From positions 3,741,501 to 3,805,500 of the forward strand of contig NZ_CP012670.1 in NCBI RefSeq assembly GCF_004135735.1: a DNA stretch of 64,000 bases, given 5' to 3'. This DNA comes from Sorangium cellulosum (GTDB lineage: Bacteria; Myxococcota_A; Polyangia; Polyangiales; Polyangiaceae). Shown piece by piece: positions 15,364 to 24,255 of the stretch; the first letter of the stretch is position 1, and the number at the start of each line of letters is the position of its first letter. The notes under the pieces are model-generated. The model had not been told where the DNA came from. It ran no database searches and saw only the letters and a list, made by a program, of their open reading frames with translations. The position numbers and the translations under genes were made by a program.

Positions 15364-16818
15364 ATGGACATCCTCTTCGCTGCTTCCGAGATCGCGCCCA
15401 TCGTCAAGGTCGGCGGGCTCGCGGACGTCGTGGCGTCGCTCTCGAAGGCGCTCCGGCTGCTCGGCCACAAGGTCACCATCGCGCTGCCGCGCTACCAGGC
15501 GCTCGAGGCCAGCGGGCTCATGATGGCCCGCCGCCTCACCCCGATGTCCCTCGACGTCGACCCGAGCGTCTCGCCCGACGGGCCGATCCAGGTGACCCTC
15601 TTCGACGGGCGCCTCAGCACCGGCGTCGAGCTCGTCGTCCTCGACGTGCCCGGCTTCCACGACCGCCCCGGGATCTACGGCGAGGAGGGGCGCGCCTACG
15701 ACGACAACGCCCGCCGCTTCTCGCTGTTCTCCCGCGCCGTCGTGGAGCTCGTCCGCCAGCGCGCGCGCTCGGGCTCGCCGTTCGACATCGTGCACGTGCA
15801 CGACTGGCCCACCGCCATGGTCGCCTACCTGCTCCGCCACCAGCAGGCCGCGCCCGGCCGGTCCGTGCTCACCCTCCACAACGTCGCCCACCAGGGCCTC
15901 TTCCCGAAGGAGACCCTCGCCTGCCTCGGCCTCTCGGACGATCACTTCGTGCCCGACCGGCTCGAGTTCTACGGCCAGCTCAACTTCCTCAAGGGCGGCA
16001 TCCTCGCCGCCGACGCGCTCACCACCGTCTCCACCACCTACGCCAGCGAGATCCTCACGCCCAAGCACGGCGAGCGGCTCGACGGCGTGCTCCGCACCCG
16101 CGCCGCCCAGCTCTCCGGCATCGTCAACGGCATCGACTACGCCGTCTGGAACCCGATGACCGACCCCGCCCTCATCGCGCGCTACGACGCCGAGGACGTG
16201 AGCAACAAGGGCCGCTGCAAGAGCGCGCTCCTCCAGGAGATCGGCCTCGAGATCCGGCCGGAGCGGCCGCTCGTCGTGTCCGTCGGCAGGGTCGTCGCGC
16301 AGAAGGGCAGCGACCTGCTCGCGAACGCCATCCCCAAGATCCTGAAGGCCGACGTCAGCGTGGTCGTGGCCGGCGAGGGCGACCCCGCCCTCATGCAAAA
16401 GCTGACCGCCGCGACCGCCAAGGCGCCGGAGCGGGCGAGGTTCCTCGGCGGCGTGAGCGAGGCCGTCGTGCACCGCCTCATGGCCGCCGCCGACCTCGTG
16501 GTGGTGCCGTCGCGCTTCGAGCCGTGCGGCCTCGTGCAGCTCTACGCGCAGCGCTACGGCGCCGCCCCGGTGGCGTGCCGGACCGGCGGGCTCGTCGACA
16601 CCATCGTGGACCTCGACGCCGAGCTGGAGACGGGCACCGGGTTCCTGTTCGACAAGCCCACCGCGACCTCGCTGCTCGGCGGCGTGCAACGCGCGCTCGC
16701 CGCGCTGACCTCGCCCCGCTGGCCCGCGGTCCAGCGCCGCATCATGCGCCTCGAGCTCGGCTGGGATCGGCCCGCGCGCCGCTACGTCCAGGTCTACCGG
16801 CACGCCCTCGGCGGCTGA
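15364..16818 (+). CDS. glgA: Glycogen synthase (ADP-glucose, GT5)
   Basis: A 484-residue starch/glycogen synthase. The N-terminal ADP-glucose loop is AASEIAPIVKVGGLADV with the conserved Lys15 and KVGGL motif; VHVHDWPTAMV and LTLHNVAHQGLFP are the synthase-specific blocks; the C-terminal GT-B domain has LVVSVGRVVAQKGSDLL, and VVPSRFEPCGLVQLYAQRYG, which holds the catalytic Glu. It extends alpha-1,4-glucan with ADP-glucose in the cytoplasm. The length is normal (about 475-490). The start ATG 15364 lies in a short non-coding gap; no other glg gene is visible in the window. Confidence 0.95.
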   Translation: MDILFAASEIAPIVKVGGLADVVASLSKALRLLGHKVTIALPRYQALEASGLMMARRLTPMSLDVDPSVSPDGPIQVTLFDGRLSTGVELVVLDVPGFHDRPGIYGEEGRAYDDNARRFSLFSRAVVELVRQRARSGSPFDIVHVHDWPTAMVAYLLRHQQAAPGRSVLTLHNVAHQGLFPKETLACLGLSDDHFVPDRLEFYGQLNFLKGGILAADALTTVSTTYASEILTPKHGERLDGVLRTRAAQLSGIVNGIDYAVWNPMTDPALIARYDAEDVSNKGRCKSALLQEIGLEIRPERPLVVSVGRVVAQKGSDLLANAIPKILKADVSVVVAGEGDPALMQKLTAATAKAPERARFLGGVSEAVVHRLMAAADLVVVPSRFEPCGLVQLYAQRYGAAPVACRTGGLVDTIVDLDAELETGTGFLFDKPTATSLLGGVQRALAALTSPRWPAVQRRIMRLELGWDRPARRYVQVYRHALGG

Positions 16819-16872
16819 GCGCGACAACATGTCGCATGCCCCGGGGCGGCGGCGTCGCCTATAGCTGCCGCC

Positions 16873-17802
16873 GTGCTCCAAAGGGCCCTCGCCGGCGCCG
16901 CGCTCGTCCTGTCGCTCGCCACGTCCTCGAACGCCGCCCGCGCCGCCGCCTGCTGCGGCGCCGGCCACGGCATGGGCCAGTGGCTCGCCCCGTCCGAGCG
17001 CGCCGCCGTCAGCCTCGCCCTCCGGGGCTCGGAGCGCTTCGGGTCGTGGTCCGTGGAGCGGGACTTCGCCCCCTCCGCCGGCGACAGCCACGACCGCGAG
17101 CTCCGGGCCGACGTCGGGTGGCTGGTGCGCGTCGAGGAGCGCGTCCAGCTCGGCATCACCGCGCCGCTCCTGGCCACGTGGCGCGGGTCGCGCGGCGCCG
17201 CGTCCTCGGGCGGCGGCGTGGGCGACGTCGCCATGGCGGGGCGCCTCGAGCTGGTCGAGCGCGACAGGCTCCCGTGGCTCTCGACCGCCGCGCTCACGCT
17301 GGGCGTCACGCTGCCGACCGGGCGATCCTACCGCGATTCGAGCGATCCGCTCGCCGCCGACGCCACGGGCCTCGGCGTGGCCGAGCTCCGGCCAGGCCTC
17401 GTCCTCGAGAAGGCGTGGGGCGCGTCGTTCCAGGCGCTGCTCGCCGCCTCGATCGGCGTCCGCTCGCGGTACCACCAGCCCACCGGCGAGGCGATCCACC
17501 CCGCGCCGCGCCTGCAGATCGTCGCCGCCGCGGGGCCCGCGTGGCCCGCCTCCGGGCTGTCGCTCACGCTCGGCGGCCTCTACGAGCGCGAGGGCGCGCC
17601 GCGAGAGGACGGCCGCGCCCTGACGGACGTGACGCGCGAGCGGACCGCGCTGCTCGCCGTGCTGGCCTACGACATCAGCGCGCGATGGACCGCGATCGGC
17701 AACCTCCAGGCGGACGTGCCGATCTCCGGGGTCGGCCGCGCCGAGACCACCGCCGCCGCGCTGTCGGCCGGCGTTCGCTACGTGTGGGGAAGACATGATT
17801 GA
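16873..17802 (+). CDS. Predicted outer-membrane beta-barrel protein
   Basis: A 309-residue exported protein from GTG 16873: signal peptide (LQRALAGAALVLSLATSSNAARAAA), then CCGAGHGMGQWLAPSERAAVSL and alternating amphipathic strands such as LGITAPLLATWRG, TAALTLGVTLPTG, ASFQALLAASIGVRSRYHQPTGEA and LSLTLGGLYEREG, ending with a C-terminal strand (ALSAGVRYVWGRHD). This fits the transporter-like outer-membrane barrel family often found beside YtkA/FixH-like and metal-handling proteins. Its stop overlaps the ATG of the next gene by 8 bases, so translation is coupled. The substrate is unknown. Confidence 0.7.
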   Translation: MLQRALAGAALVLSLATSSNAARAAACCGAGHGMGQWLAPSERAAVSLALRGSERFGSWSVERDFAPSAGDSHDRELRADVGWLVRVEERVQLGITAPLLATWRGSRGAASSGGGVGDVAMAGRLELVERDRLPWLSTAALTLGVTLPTGRSYRDSSDPLAADATGLGVAELRPGLVLEKAWGASFQALLAASIGVRSRYHQPTGEAIHPAPRLQIVAAAGPAWPASGLSLTLGGLYEREGAPREDGRALTDVTRERTALLAVLAYDISARWTAIGNLQADVPISGVGRAETTAAALSAGVRYVWGRHD

Positions 17803-18289
17803 GAGAAGTGAATCTCAGGATCGGTCGTCGACCAGGTCGCCCTCGAGGCGTCGCCGCGGGGCGCTGGCCCGCCTCGCGCTGCTCGGGGCGCTCGCGCTCG
17901 CGGGGTCCGGGGGCGCGGCGCTCGGGGGCGCGGCGCTCGGGGGCTGCGGGGGGGCGGAGGGGCCCGAGGAGCGCGAGGGCGGGACCGGCGTGATCGCGTT
18001 CGAGGTGGAGCCGCTCCGGCCGCTCGCCGAGGGCGAGAACGCCTTCCGCGTGCGCCTCACCAGGCCCGGGTCGGGCGACCCCGTCGAGGGGATCGCGCTC
18101 CGCGTCTCCTCGCTCATGCCGACCATGGGGCACGCGTCGCCCGCGGAGCCCCGCGTCGAGGAGGTCGAGCCCGGGGTCTACGAGGTGACCAACGTCGTCT
18201 TCTCGATGCCGGGCCTCTGGGAGGTGCGTTACCGCGTCGTGGGCGCGGACGTCTCCGACGAGGCGGCCTTCCAGTACGAGATCCGGTAA
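17795..18289 (+). CDS. YtkA-like domain lipoprotein
   Basis: A 164-residue lipoprotein: Arg-rich N-terminus, hydrophobic segment and lipobox ALGGC (Cys51). The mature part is an Ig-like YtkA/FixH-type domain: FEVEPLRPLAEGENAFRVRLT, LRVSSLMPTMGHASPAEPRV, then GVYEVTNVVFSMPGLWEVRY. The MPTMGH segment, rich in Met and His, is a typical copper-ligand pattern in this domain, so a copper or metal role is possible but not shown. The gene is coupled to the barrel protein before it and is 12 bp from the next gene, forming a three-gene envelope operon. Confidence 0.75.
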   Translation: MIERSESQDRSSTRSPSRRRRGALARLALLGALALAGSGGAALGGAALGGCGGAEGPEEREGGTGVIAFEVEPLRPLAEGENAFRVRLTRPGSGDPVEGIALRVSSLMPTMGHASPAEPRVEEVEPGVYEVTNVVFSMPGLWEVRYRVVGADVSDEAAFQYEIR

Positions 18290-18301
18290 CGTCCGGACCT
18301 C

Positions 18302-19753
18302 GTGCGAAGCCATGCAAGCAAGACGCCCCGCGCGCGCCGCGGGCAGAGCGCGCCGCGGCCCGGCGCCGTCGCGGCCGCCGCCGCGGCGCTGATCGCGACC
18401 GCGGCGCTCGCCGCCCCCGCCTCGGCCAACGGCCGCTTCCCGGCCGCGGGCCTGATCGCGGCCCACCCAGGCGACCCCTCGCGCCTGCTCGTGCGCGCGA
18501 CCTACGGCGTGCTCACGTCGCGGGACGGCGGCGCGAGCTGGTACTGGATCTGCGAGCCCGTGGTGGGCTTCGGCGGGAACGAGGACCCGATGCTGGCGTT
18601 CCTCGCCGACGGGACGATCGTCGCCGGGGTCTTCCAGGGGCTCAGCGCGTCGCGGAACGGCGGCTGCGACTGGGCGTTCGCCGGGGGCGATCTCGCGGAC
18701 CGCTACGTCGTCGACCTGTCGGCCGATCGCGAGGATCCGTCGCGGGCCGTGCTCGTCGTCAGCTCGGGGCTCGGGGCGGGGCGGTTCTTGACGCAGCTCT
18801 GGGAGACGGCCGACAACGCCGGCGCCTGGACGCAGGCCGGCGGCGACCTGCCCGAGGACTTCCTCGCGCTCACGGTCGACGCGGCCCCCTCGGACCGCGA
18901 CCGCGTCTACGTGAGCGGGCGCTTCGGCGCGCCCATGTACGCCGGCGCGCTCCAGCGCACGAGCGATCGCGGCGCGACGTGGGAGCGGCTCGACATCCCG
19001 GGGAGCGACGACAGGCACCTGCCCTACATCGGCGCGATCGATCCCGCGGATCCCGACACGCTCTACGTGCGGCTCGACGGCGATCCGACCGACGCGGTGC
19101 TCGTGTCGCGCGACGGCGGCGAGAGCTTCACCACGGTGTTCGAGAGCCAGGGCGACCTGCTCGGCTTCGCGCTCTCGCCGGACGGGGACGCGGTGATCGT
19201 GGGCGGCGGCGCGGACGGGATCTGGCGCGCGCCCACGAGCTCGCTCGAGTTCGAGAAGATCTCGGACGTGGGCGCGCGGTGCCTGACGTGGACCCCGGCG
19301 GGGATCTTCGCCTGCGGCGAGGAGTTCAAGGACGGCTTCACCGTGGGCAAGTCGAGCGACGGGGGCGCGACGTTCTCCGCGCTGCTGCACCTCGACGGGC
19401 TGTGCGGCCCGCTCGAGTGCGCGCCGGAGAGCGGCGTGGCGTCGATCTGCCAGGACCTCTGGGGGGCGACGCGGGCCACCATCGGCTCCCAGCAGTGCGG
19501 CGGCGACGGGGGCGCGGGGACCGGCGGCGAGGGCAGCGGCGCGGGCGGCGCAGGGCCAGCGCCCGCGCCGGAGGCGGGCGGGTGCGGGTGCAAGATCGGC
19601 GCGGCCGCCGCCGAGGCCGCGGCGCCGCGGGGCGGCGGCGTGGGCTGGCTCGCCCTCTCGGCCGCGGCGGCGCTCGCGTGGGCGCGCCGGCGGGTGGGCG
19701 AACGCCACCGGTACATTTCTGGATCTCCGCTGTCGCGGGCTGGCGTAGACTGA
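18302..19753 (+). CDS. BNR/sortilin-type beta-propeller protein with MYXO-CTERM anchor
   Basis: A 483-residue exported protein. After a signal peptide (ALIATAALAAPASANG) come repeated SRDGGASW/SDRGATW/SRDGGESF/SSDGGATF Asp-box motifs, about six to seven blades, as in photosystem-assembly/sialidase-like propellers. The C-terminus is a MYXO-CTERM sorting signal: a Gly/Pro linker, the Cys motif GGCGCK, a hydrophobic helix (GWLALSAAAALAWA) and RRR. In myxobacteria this directs anchoring at the cell surface through the Cys. About 20 extra residues follow the RRR, which is unusual. Start GTG 18302; the gene is third in the 16873-19753 operon. Confidence 0.8.
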   Translation: MRSHASKTPRARRGQSAPRPGAVAAAAAALIATAALAAPASANGRFPAAGLIAAHPGDPSRLLVRATYGVLTSRDGGASWYWICEPVVGFGGNEDPMLAFLADGTIVAGVFQGLSASRNGGCDWAFAGGDLADRYVVDLSADREDPSRAVLVVSSGLGAGRFLTQLWETADNAGAWTQAGGDLPEDFLALTVDAAPSDRDRVYVSGRFGAPMYAGALQRTSDRGATWERLDIPGSDDRHLPYIGAIDPADPDTLYVRLDGDPTDAVLVSRDGGESFTTVFESQGDLLGFALSPDGDAVIVGGGADGIWRAPTSSLEFEKISDVGARCLTWTPAGIFACGEEFKDGFTVGKSSDGGATFSALLHLDGLCGPLECAPESGVASICQDLWGATRATIGSQQCGGDGGAGTGGEGSGAGGAGPAPAPEAGGCGCKIGAAAAEAAAPRGGGVGWLALSAAAALAWARRRVGERHRYISGSPLSRAGVD

Positions 19754-19782
19754 GGTCTGCATCGGCCCCGGCCAGCGCGTGA

Positions 19783-21723
19783 ATGTCGCCCAGAGACCTT
19801 CCCAGATCACCGCTCGCCGCGCTCCTCCGCACGCACAGCGCCGGGATCCTGGACGCGTGGGAGCGCGCCTCGGGCGCCGCGCGCCGCGCGCCGGGGGAGC
19901 GATCGCCGGGGCTCACCGCGCTGCGCGGGGCGCTGCCCGCCGTGTTCGAGCGCATCGCCGAGCGCCTCGACGCGGCCGTCGCCGCGGCGCCGCCGCCGCG
20001 CGACGACGAGGAGCGCGACTCGTGGGCCGGCGTCGCGTCGGTCTCGTCCGAGTTCCCCGAGCCGCTGCTCAGCTCCCGCGCGCTCGACGCGCTGGGCGAC
20101 GGGTTCGAGCTGGGCGACGTGACGGAGCTCTACGCGGTGCTGCGCCGCTGCGTGCTGCGGTTCCTCGAGCGGACCGGGACGCGGCCGTCGTGGCTCGAGA
20201 TGACCGTCCTCCACGAGGCGCTCGATCAGGTCATCATCGACCCGGCCACGCGCAGCGCCGCGACGCGCGAGCGCGCGCTCGGGGCGCTCGATCGCGTCTC
20301 GATCGAGGGCGCGGGCGGCGCGCAGGTCGACCGGGTCCTCCGGCGGCTGCTCGAGGTGCTGCTCGAGGCGGCGCGGTCGGTCGACTGGGGGGTGATGCTG
20401 CTGCTCGACGGCGAGGCGCTGCGCATCCGCGCGGCGCTCGGCGTGGACGAGGCGCAGTGGGGCGCGCGCGCCTACCGGCTGGCCGAGGGGTTCGTCGGCC
20501 GCGTGGTGCGCGAGCGGCGCCCGGTGGCGCTGCGCTCGGCGGCGGCCGATCCGCTGGCCACCGACGCCGGCGGCGGCGCGGCGGGGGCCGAGGCGAGCGC
20601 GCAGGGCGAGCCCCCGAGCGACGCGCTCCACGCCCTGTACGGCGTGCCGATGCTCTCCGAGGGGCGCCTGATCGGCGTCGCGGTGGTGAGCTCGCGCCGG
20701 GTCGCGGAGTTCTCCGAGGGCGACCGGCTGCTCATCCGGAAGGCCGCCGACCGCGCGGCCGCGCTCGCGAGCCGGGCGCAGCTCCGCGAGCAGCTCGCCG
20801 CGGAGCGCGGCCGGTTCGAGGCGGCGATCCAGCGGCTCGCCGTCGGCGTGGCGGTCGCGGAGGCGCCGTCGGGCGTCGTCGCGCTCAGCAACCGGAGGTT
20901 CGCGGAGATCGTCCGCGGCCCCGAGGAGACGCCGAGCAACGCGCCGCTCCGGTCGCTGCTCAGCGAGGCCGACGACGATCAGCGCGCGCGCTGGCTGCTC
21001 CTCCGGGCGCTGCACGGCGGCGAGGCGGTCGCGGGCGAGGAGCTCGAGTTCCTCCGCGCCGACGGGGAGCGCCGCCGGGGGCGCTTCGGCGCCACGCCCG
21101 TGCGCGACGCGGACGGGCGCATCCACGCGGCCGTGATGGTCGTCGAGGACGTGACCGAGGTCCGGAAGGCGGAGCTCGCGCGCGCGCTCCTCTCCGAGGC
21201 GAGCGCGCGGCTCGCGGAGGCGCCCGACCCCGCGGCGGCGATCGAGCAGCTCGTGCGGCTCGGCGGCGAGCGCTTCGCGGATCTCTGCGCGCTCGATCTG
21301 CTCGACGACGGCCGGGGGCCTCCGCGGGTCGTCGCCGCCGGGCGCACGAGGGAGGCGCGGGCGCTCGTGCCGCGGCTCGTCCGGCTCCCGCCGCTGCTCG
21401 TCGGCGAGGGCGGCCCGCTGGCCGAGGCGGTGGCCCGGGGGGAGGTCAGCTTGCTCCCGGTGGTCACGGATCTGTGGCTGCAGCGGGTCGCGCACGGGCA
21501 GGAGCACCTCGCGGCGCTGCGGGAGCTCGGCGCCCGCTCGGCGATCGTGGCGCCGCTCGCGGCGCGCGGGCAGACGCTCGGCCTGCTGAGCTTCTGGACG
21601 GCCGAGCGCGAGCTGCGGCAGGACGACGCGGGCGTGGCCAGGGAGCTCGGGCGCGTCGTGTCGCTGGCGATCGAGCTCGCGCGGCTCCACCGCGCGGCGC
21701 AGAAGGGCCCGCACGCCGGCTGA
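19783..21723 (+). CDS. GAF/PAS sensory protein without an output domain
   Basis: A 646-residue cytoplasmic protein. Residues 1-150 resemble the RsbR/globin-like N-terminal sensor of stress regulators (LRTHSAGILDAWERA; RRCVLRFLERTGTRPSWLEMT). A first GAF domain (about 185-330: DWGVMLLLDGEALRIRAALG, GVPMLSEGRLIGVAVVSS), a PAS domain (about 345-470: AAIQRLAVGVAVAEAPSGVV, GRIHAAVMVVEDVTEVRKAE) and a second GAF (about 480-640) follow. There is no HisKA/HATPase, GGDEF or PP2C domain, so it must signal through a partner. The nearest candidate is the single-domain response regulator at 24256 (inference). Ala/Glu/Arg-rich, no membrane segment. Confidence 0.7.
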   Translation: MSPRDLPRSPLAALLRTHSAGILDAWERASGAARRAPGERSPGLTALRGALPAVFERIAERLDAAVAAAPPPRDDEERDSWAGVASVSSEFPEPLLSSRALDALGDGFELGDVTELYAVLRRCVLRFLERTGTRPSWLEMTVLHEALDQVIIDPATRSAATRERALGALDRVSIEGAGGAQVDRVLRRLLEVLLEAARSVDWGVMLLLDGEALRIRAALGVDEAQWGARAYRLAEGFVGRVVRERRPVALRSAAADPLATDAGGGAAGAEASAQGEPPSDALHALYGVPMLSEGRLIGVAVVSSRRVAEFSEGDRLLIRKAADRAAALASRAQLREQLAAERGRFEAAIQRLAVGVAVAEAPSGVVALSNRRFAEIVRGPEETPSNAPLRSLLSEADDDQRARWLLLRALHGGEAVAGEELEFLRADGERRRGRFGATPVRDADGRIHAAVMVVEDVTEVRKAELARALLSEASARLAEAPDPAAAIEQLVRLGGERFADLCALDLLDDGRGPPRVVAAGRTREARALVPRLVRLPPLLVGEGGPLAEAVARGEVSLLPVVTDLWLQRVAHGQEHLAALRELGARSAIVAPLAARGQTLGLLSFWTAERELRQDDAGVARELGRVVSLAIELARLHRAAQKGPHAG

Positions 21724-21775
21724 GCGACTTGCGCCGTGGGCCAGGATGGGGTGAAGCTCCGACCCTTCACACCGT

Positions 21776-23197
21776 ATGACCACGATCAACCAAGACGAAC
21801 GTCCTCTCGCCGTGCTGGTCGGGGTGCAGCTCCCCGGCATCGACGATGTCGAGCACGCCGCCGACCTGGCCGAGCTGGGCCGCCTCGTGCACACGCTCGG
21901 CTTCGAGGTGATCGGGACCGTGTCGCAGCGGCGCGGCGCGCTCGCGGCGGCCGCGGTGCTCGGGGAGGGGAAGCTGCGGGAGCTCGCGGAGCTCACGGGC
22001 GGCAGCGGCGTCGTCCCCTCGGGCGCGCCGGAGCGGAAGAACAAGGCGCGCGCGCGGAGGCTCGCCGAGAGCGAGGAGGAGGGGGCGCTCGGCGGGGACG
22101 GCGACGACGCGGACGAGGACGGCGCCGCGGCGGCGGAGTGGGGCGGCGCCGGGCACGCGGGGGCGCGCCGGGCGACGATCGTCGCGGTCGACCACGACAT
22201 CACGCCGAGCCAGGCGCGCAACCTGGAGCGCGCCACGGGCGCGCAGGTGCTCGACCGCGCGGGCGTGATCATCGAGATCTTCCACCGCCACGCGCGGAGC
22301 CGCGAGGCGAAGCTCGAGGTGGAGATCGCGCGGCTCAACTACGTCGCGCCGCGGCTGCGCGAGACGGGCGGCGGCGGGGACCGGCAGCGCGGCGGGATCG
22401 GCGGCAAGGGCGCCGGCGAGAGCGCGCTCGAGCTCGACCGGCGCAAGATCCGCGACCGCATCGCGGAGCTCAAGCACGAGCTCGCCGCGATCCAGCGCGA
22501 GCAGTCGACGCGCCGCGCGCTCCGGCAGGGCCAGCGCCGGGTGGCGCTCGTGGGCTACACGAACGCCGGCAAGTCGTCCTTGATGCGGGCGCTGACGGGC
22601 AGCGAGGTGCTCGTCGCGGACAAGCTGTTCGCGACGCTCGACACGACGGTGCGCGCGATCCACCCCGAGGTGCGGCCGCGGATCCTCGTCTCGGACACGG
22701 TGGGCTTCATCAAGAAGCTGCCGCACGATCTCGTGGCGAGCTTCCGCTCGACGCTGGACGAGGCGCTCGAGGCGTCGCTGCTGCTCTACGTGGCCGACGC
22801 GTCGGATCCGACGTTCCGCGATCAGCTCGGGGTGACGCGCAGCGTGCTCTCCGAGATCGGGGCGAGCGAGGTGCCGAGCCGGCTGCTGCTCAACAAGGTG
22901 GACCGGCTGTCGGAGGACGACCGGGACGCGCTGCGCCTGGAGTTCCCGGAGGCGACGCTGCTCTCGGCGAGGGTGCCGGCCGACGTGGCGGCGCTGCGCG
23001 AGGAGATCATCGCGTTCTTCGAGGCGTCGATGGTGGAGGCGGAGATCCTGCTGCCGTACGCGAAGCAGAGCCTCATCGGGGAGATCTACGAGAACGCGCG
23101 CGTGCTCTCCGAGGAGTACGACGACGCGGGCGGCCGCCTCGCGGTGCGGGCGCACCCCGCGGCGCTCGACCGGCTGCGCAGCCTGCTCGCGCGCTGA
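21776..23197 (+). CDS. hflX: GTPase HflX
   Basis: A 473-residue HflX GTPase. The N-terminal HflX domain (VGVQLPGIDDVEHAADLAEL, GTVSQRRGALAAAAVLGEGKL, VAVDHDITPSQARNLER) contains an inserted acidic/Ala-rich loop (EEEGALGGDGDDADEDGAAA, about residues 100-120) not usual in the family. The G domain has G1 VGYTNAGKSSLM (about residue 259), G3 VSDTVGFIKKLPH (about 307) and G4 LNKVDRL (about 372). HflX binds the 50S subunit and helps split stalled ribosomes under heat or stress. ATG 21776 gives the normal N-terminus. It is convergent with a small minus-strand membrane ORF. Confidence 0.92.
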   Translation: MTTINQDERPLAVLVGVQLPGIDDVEHAADLAELGRLVHTLGFEVIGTVSQRRGALAAAAVLGEGKLRELAELTGGSGVVPSGAPERKNKARARRLAESEEEGALGGDGDDADEDGAAAAEWGGAGHAGARRATIVAVDHDITPSQARNLERATGAQVLDRAGVIIEIFHRHARSREAKLEVEIARLNYVAPRLRETGGGGDRQRGGIGGKGAGESALELDRRKIRDRIAELKHELAAIQREQSTRRALRQGQRRVALVGYTNAGKSSLMRALTGSEVLVADKLFATLDTTVRAIHPEVRPRILVSDTVGFIKKLPHDLVASFRSTLDEALEASLLLYVADASDPTFRDQLGVTRSVLSEIGASEVPSRLLLNKVDRLSEDDRDALRLEFPEATLLSARVPADVAALREEIIAFFEASMVEAEILLPYAKQSLIGEIYENARVLSEEYDDAGGRLAVRAHPAALDRLRSLLAR

Positions 23198-23218
23198 GGC
23201 CGCCGCGGCGGGCGAGCG

Positions 23219-23329
23219 TCAGCGCGGCCGCATGCGGCGACGCCGCCTGAGGCGCCGCAGGAGCATGCCGATCGCGAACGCGATGAGGTGGAGCCCCACG
23301 ATTATCCCGACGAGGATCCACCGCTGCAC
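23219..23329 (-). CDS. Small single-helix membrane protein (36 aa)
   Basis: From GTG 23329 the minus strand encodes 36 residues: QRWILVGIIVGLHLIAFAIG (one membrane helix) followed by MLLRRLRRRRRMRPR. Hydrophobic helix plus a poly-Arg cytoplasmic tail is the classic form of small membrane proteins, and the high content of A/T-rich Ile/Phe codons (ATAATC, ATC) stands out from the surrounding GC-rich random frames. It sits 22 bp past the hflX stop, converging on it. Too short for family assignment. Confidence 0.5.
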   Translation of the reverse strand: MQRWILVGIIVGLHLIAFAIGMLLRRLRRRRRMRPR

Positions 23330-23405
23330 GCGCGGAGCCTAGCACCGCGGCCGGGGATCTCGGAGCGCCTGGCACGACTGCGGGAAGTTGCCCCGGATCA
23401 GCAGA

Positions 23406-23513
23406 AGAACCGCCATGGCGCCAACGACGCCAAGAAGAGAGGGGGAGGGCTGTCCCGCCATTTTCCCCTCCTACTTCCCCGATTTCTTGGCGCCCTTGGC
23501 GTCATGGCGGTTC
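23406..23513. repeat. Long inverted repeat (30-bp arms) resembling a MITE/REP hairpin
   Basis: Arms at 23406-23435 and 23484-23513 match as inverted repeats with three mismatches over 30 bp: the left arm begins GAACCGCCATGGCGCCAA, the right arm on the other strand begins GAACCGCCATGACGCCAA. The 48-bp loop contains a second purine/pyrimidine match (GAGGGGGAGG with CCCCTCCT), so one long stem can form. The ACCGCCATGACGCCAAGG-CGCCAAG wording resembles dispersed repeats found in many large bacterial genomes. It lies in the gap between the small membrane protein and the DUF309 gene. Confidence 0.75.
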
Positions 23514-23620
23514 GCCTCTCGGCCCGACCTCCCGCAGTAGCGCCAGGCCCACGTGCTAGGGTTTCCCGTCCGCCGCGCCGCGCCGCGCCGCGCGCCGCGC
23601 TTCGCCGTGGGCATCGCGTC

Positions 23621-24049
23621 ATGACCTCTCCCGCCGACGAGCTCGAGACGATCGTCCAGCGTGGGCTCGCGGCCTACCGCGCCGGGCTGTTCTACGAGGC
23701 CCACGAGCTGTGGGAGGTCGGGTGGCGCGCCGAGCCGCACCCCGCGAGGAGGGCGTTCCTGCAGGGGCTCATCCTGGTCGCGGCGGCCATGCACAAGCTC
23801 ACGCGGATGCGCAGCCCGTCCGGCGCGGTGCGCCTGCTCAGCAAGGCGCACGCCCGGCTCGCGGGCGTGCCGGACGGCATGGGCGGCGTGGACGTCGGGC
23901 TCCTCCGCGACGACCTCGATCGCGCCGCGCGCGCGATCGAGCGGCGCGCGCGCGAGGGACGAACGGAGCTCGACGCCTCCGTTCTGCCCAGGATGGAGGC
24001 CGCGGGCGAGCGTGCGTCCGCGCCCGGAGACGAATGTCCGACCGCGTGA
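23621..24049 (+). CDS. DUF309 family protein
   Basis: A 142-residue protein from ATG 23621 (MTSPADELETIVQRGLAAY). It carries the DUF309 signature: a helical hairpin with LFYEAHELWEVGWR (H and E of the FxxHExLE-like motif) and RRAFLQGLILVAAAMHKL, in which two helices bring His and Glu residues together. The family is a small cytoplasmic four-helix fold of unknown function. The C-terminal 40 residues are charged and variable. It is monocistronic or read together with the response regulator 200 bp downstream. Confidence 0.8.
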   Translation: MTSPADELETIVQRGLAAYRAGLFYEAHELWEVGWRAEPHPARRAFLQGLILVAAAMHKLTRMRSPSGAVRLLSKAHARLAGVPDGMGGVDVGLLRDDLDRAARAIERRAREGRTELDASVLPRMEAAGERASAPGDECPTA

Positions 24050-24255
24050 TCGTCGGACCGGAGCGGGCTCTGCGGTCGAGATCGGGCATCTCACGTGCGA
24101 CGTGGGCCGCGGGCGTGACATCGTTTGGCAGGGGTGGTGATCGCTCCGGGAGCGTCCTCGTGGGGGATAGCGTGGCAGAGGGGTCCTGTGGAACTCGGGT
24201 CGAGGGGGCGGTGAGCGCCGAGCCCGGCGCGAAGGAGCAATCCGAAAGGAGCCGC

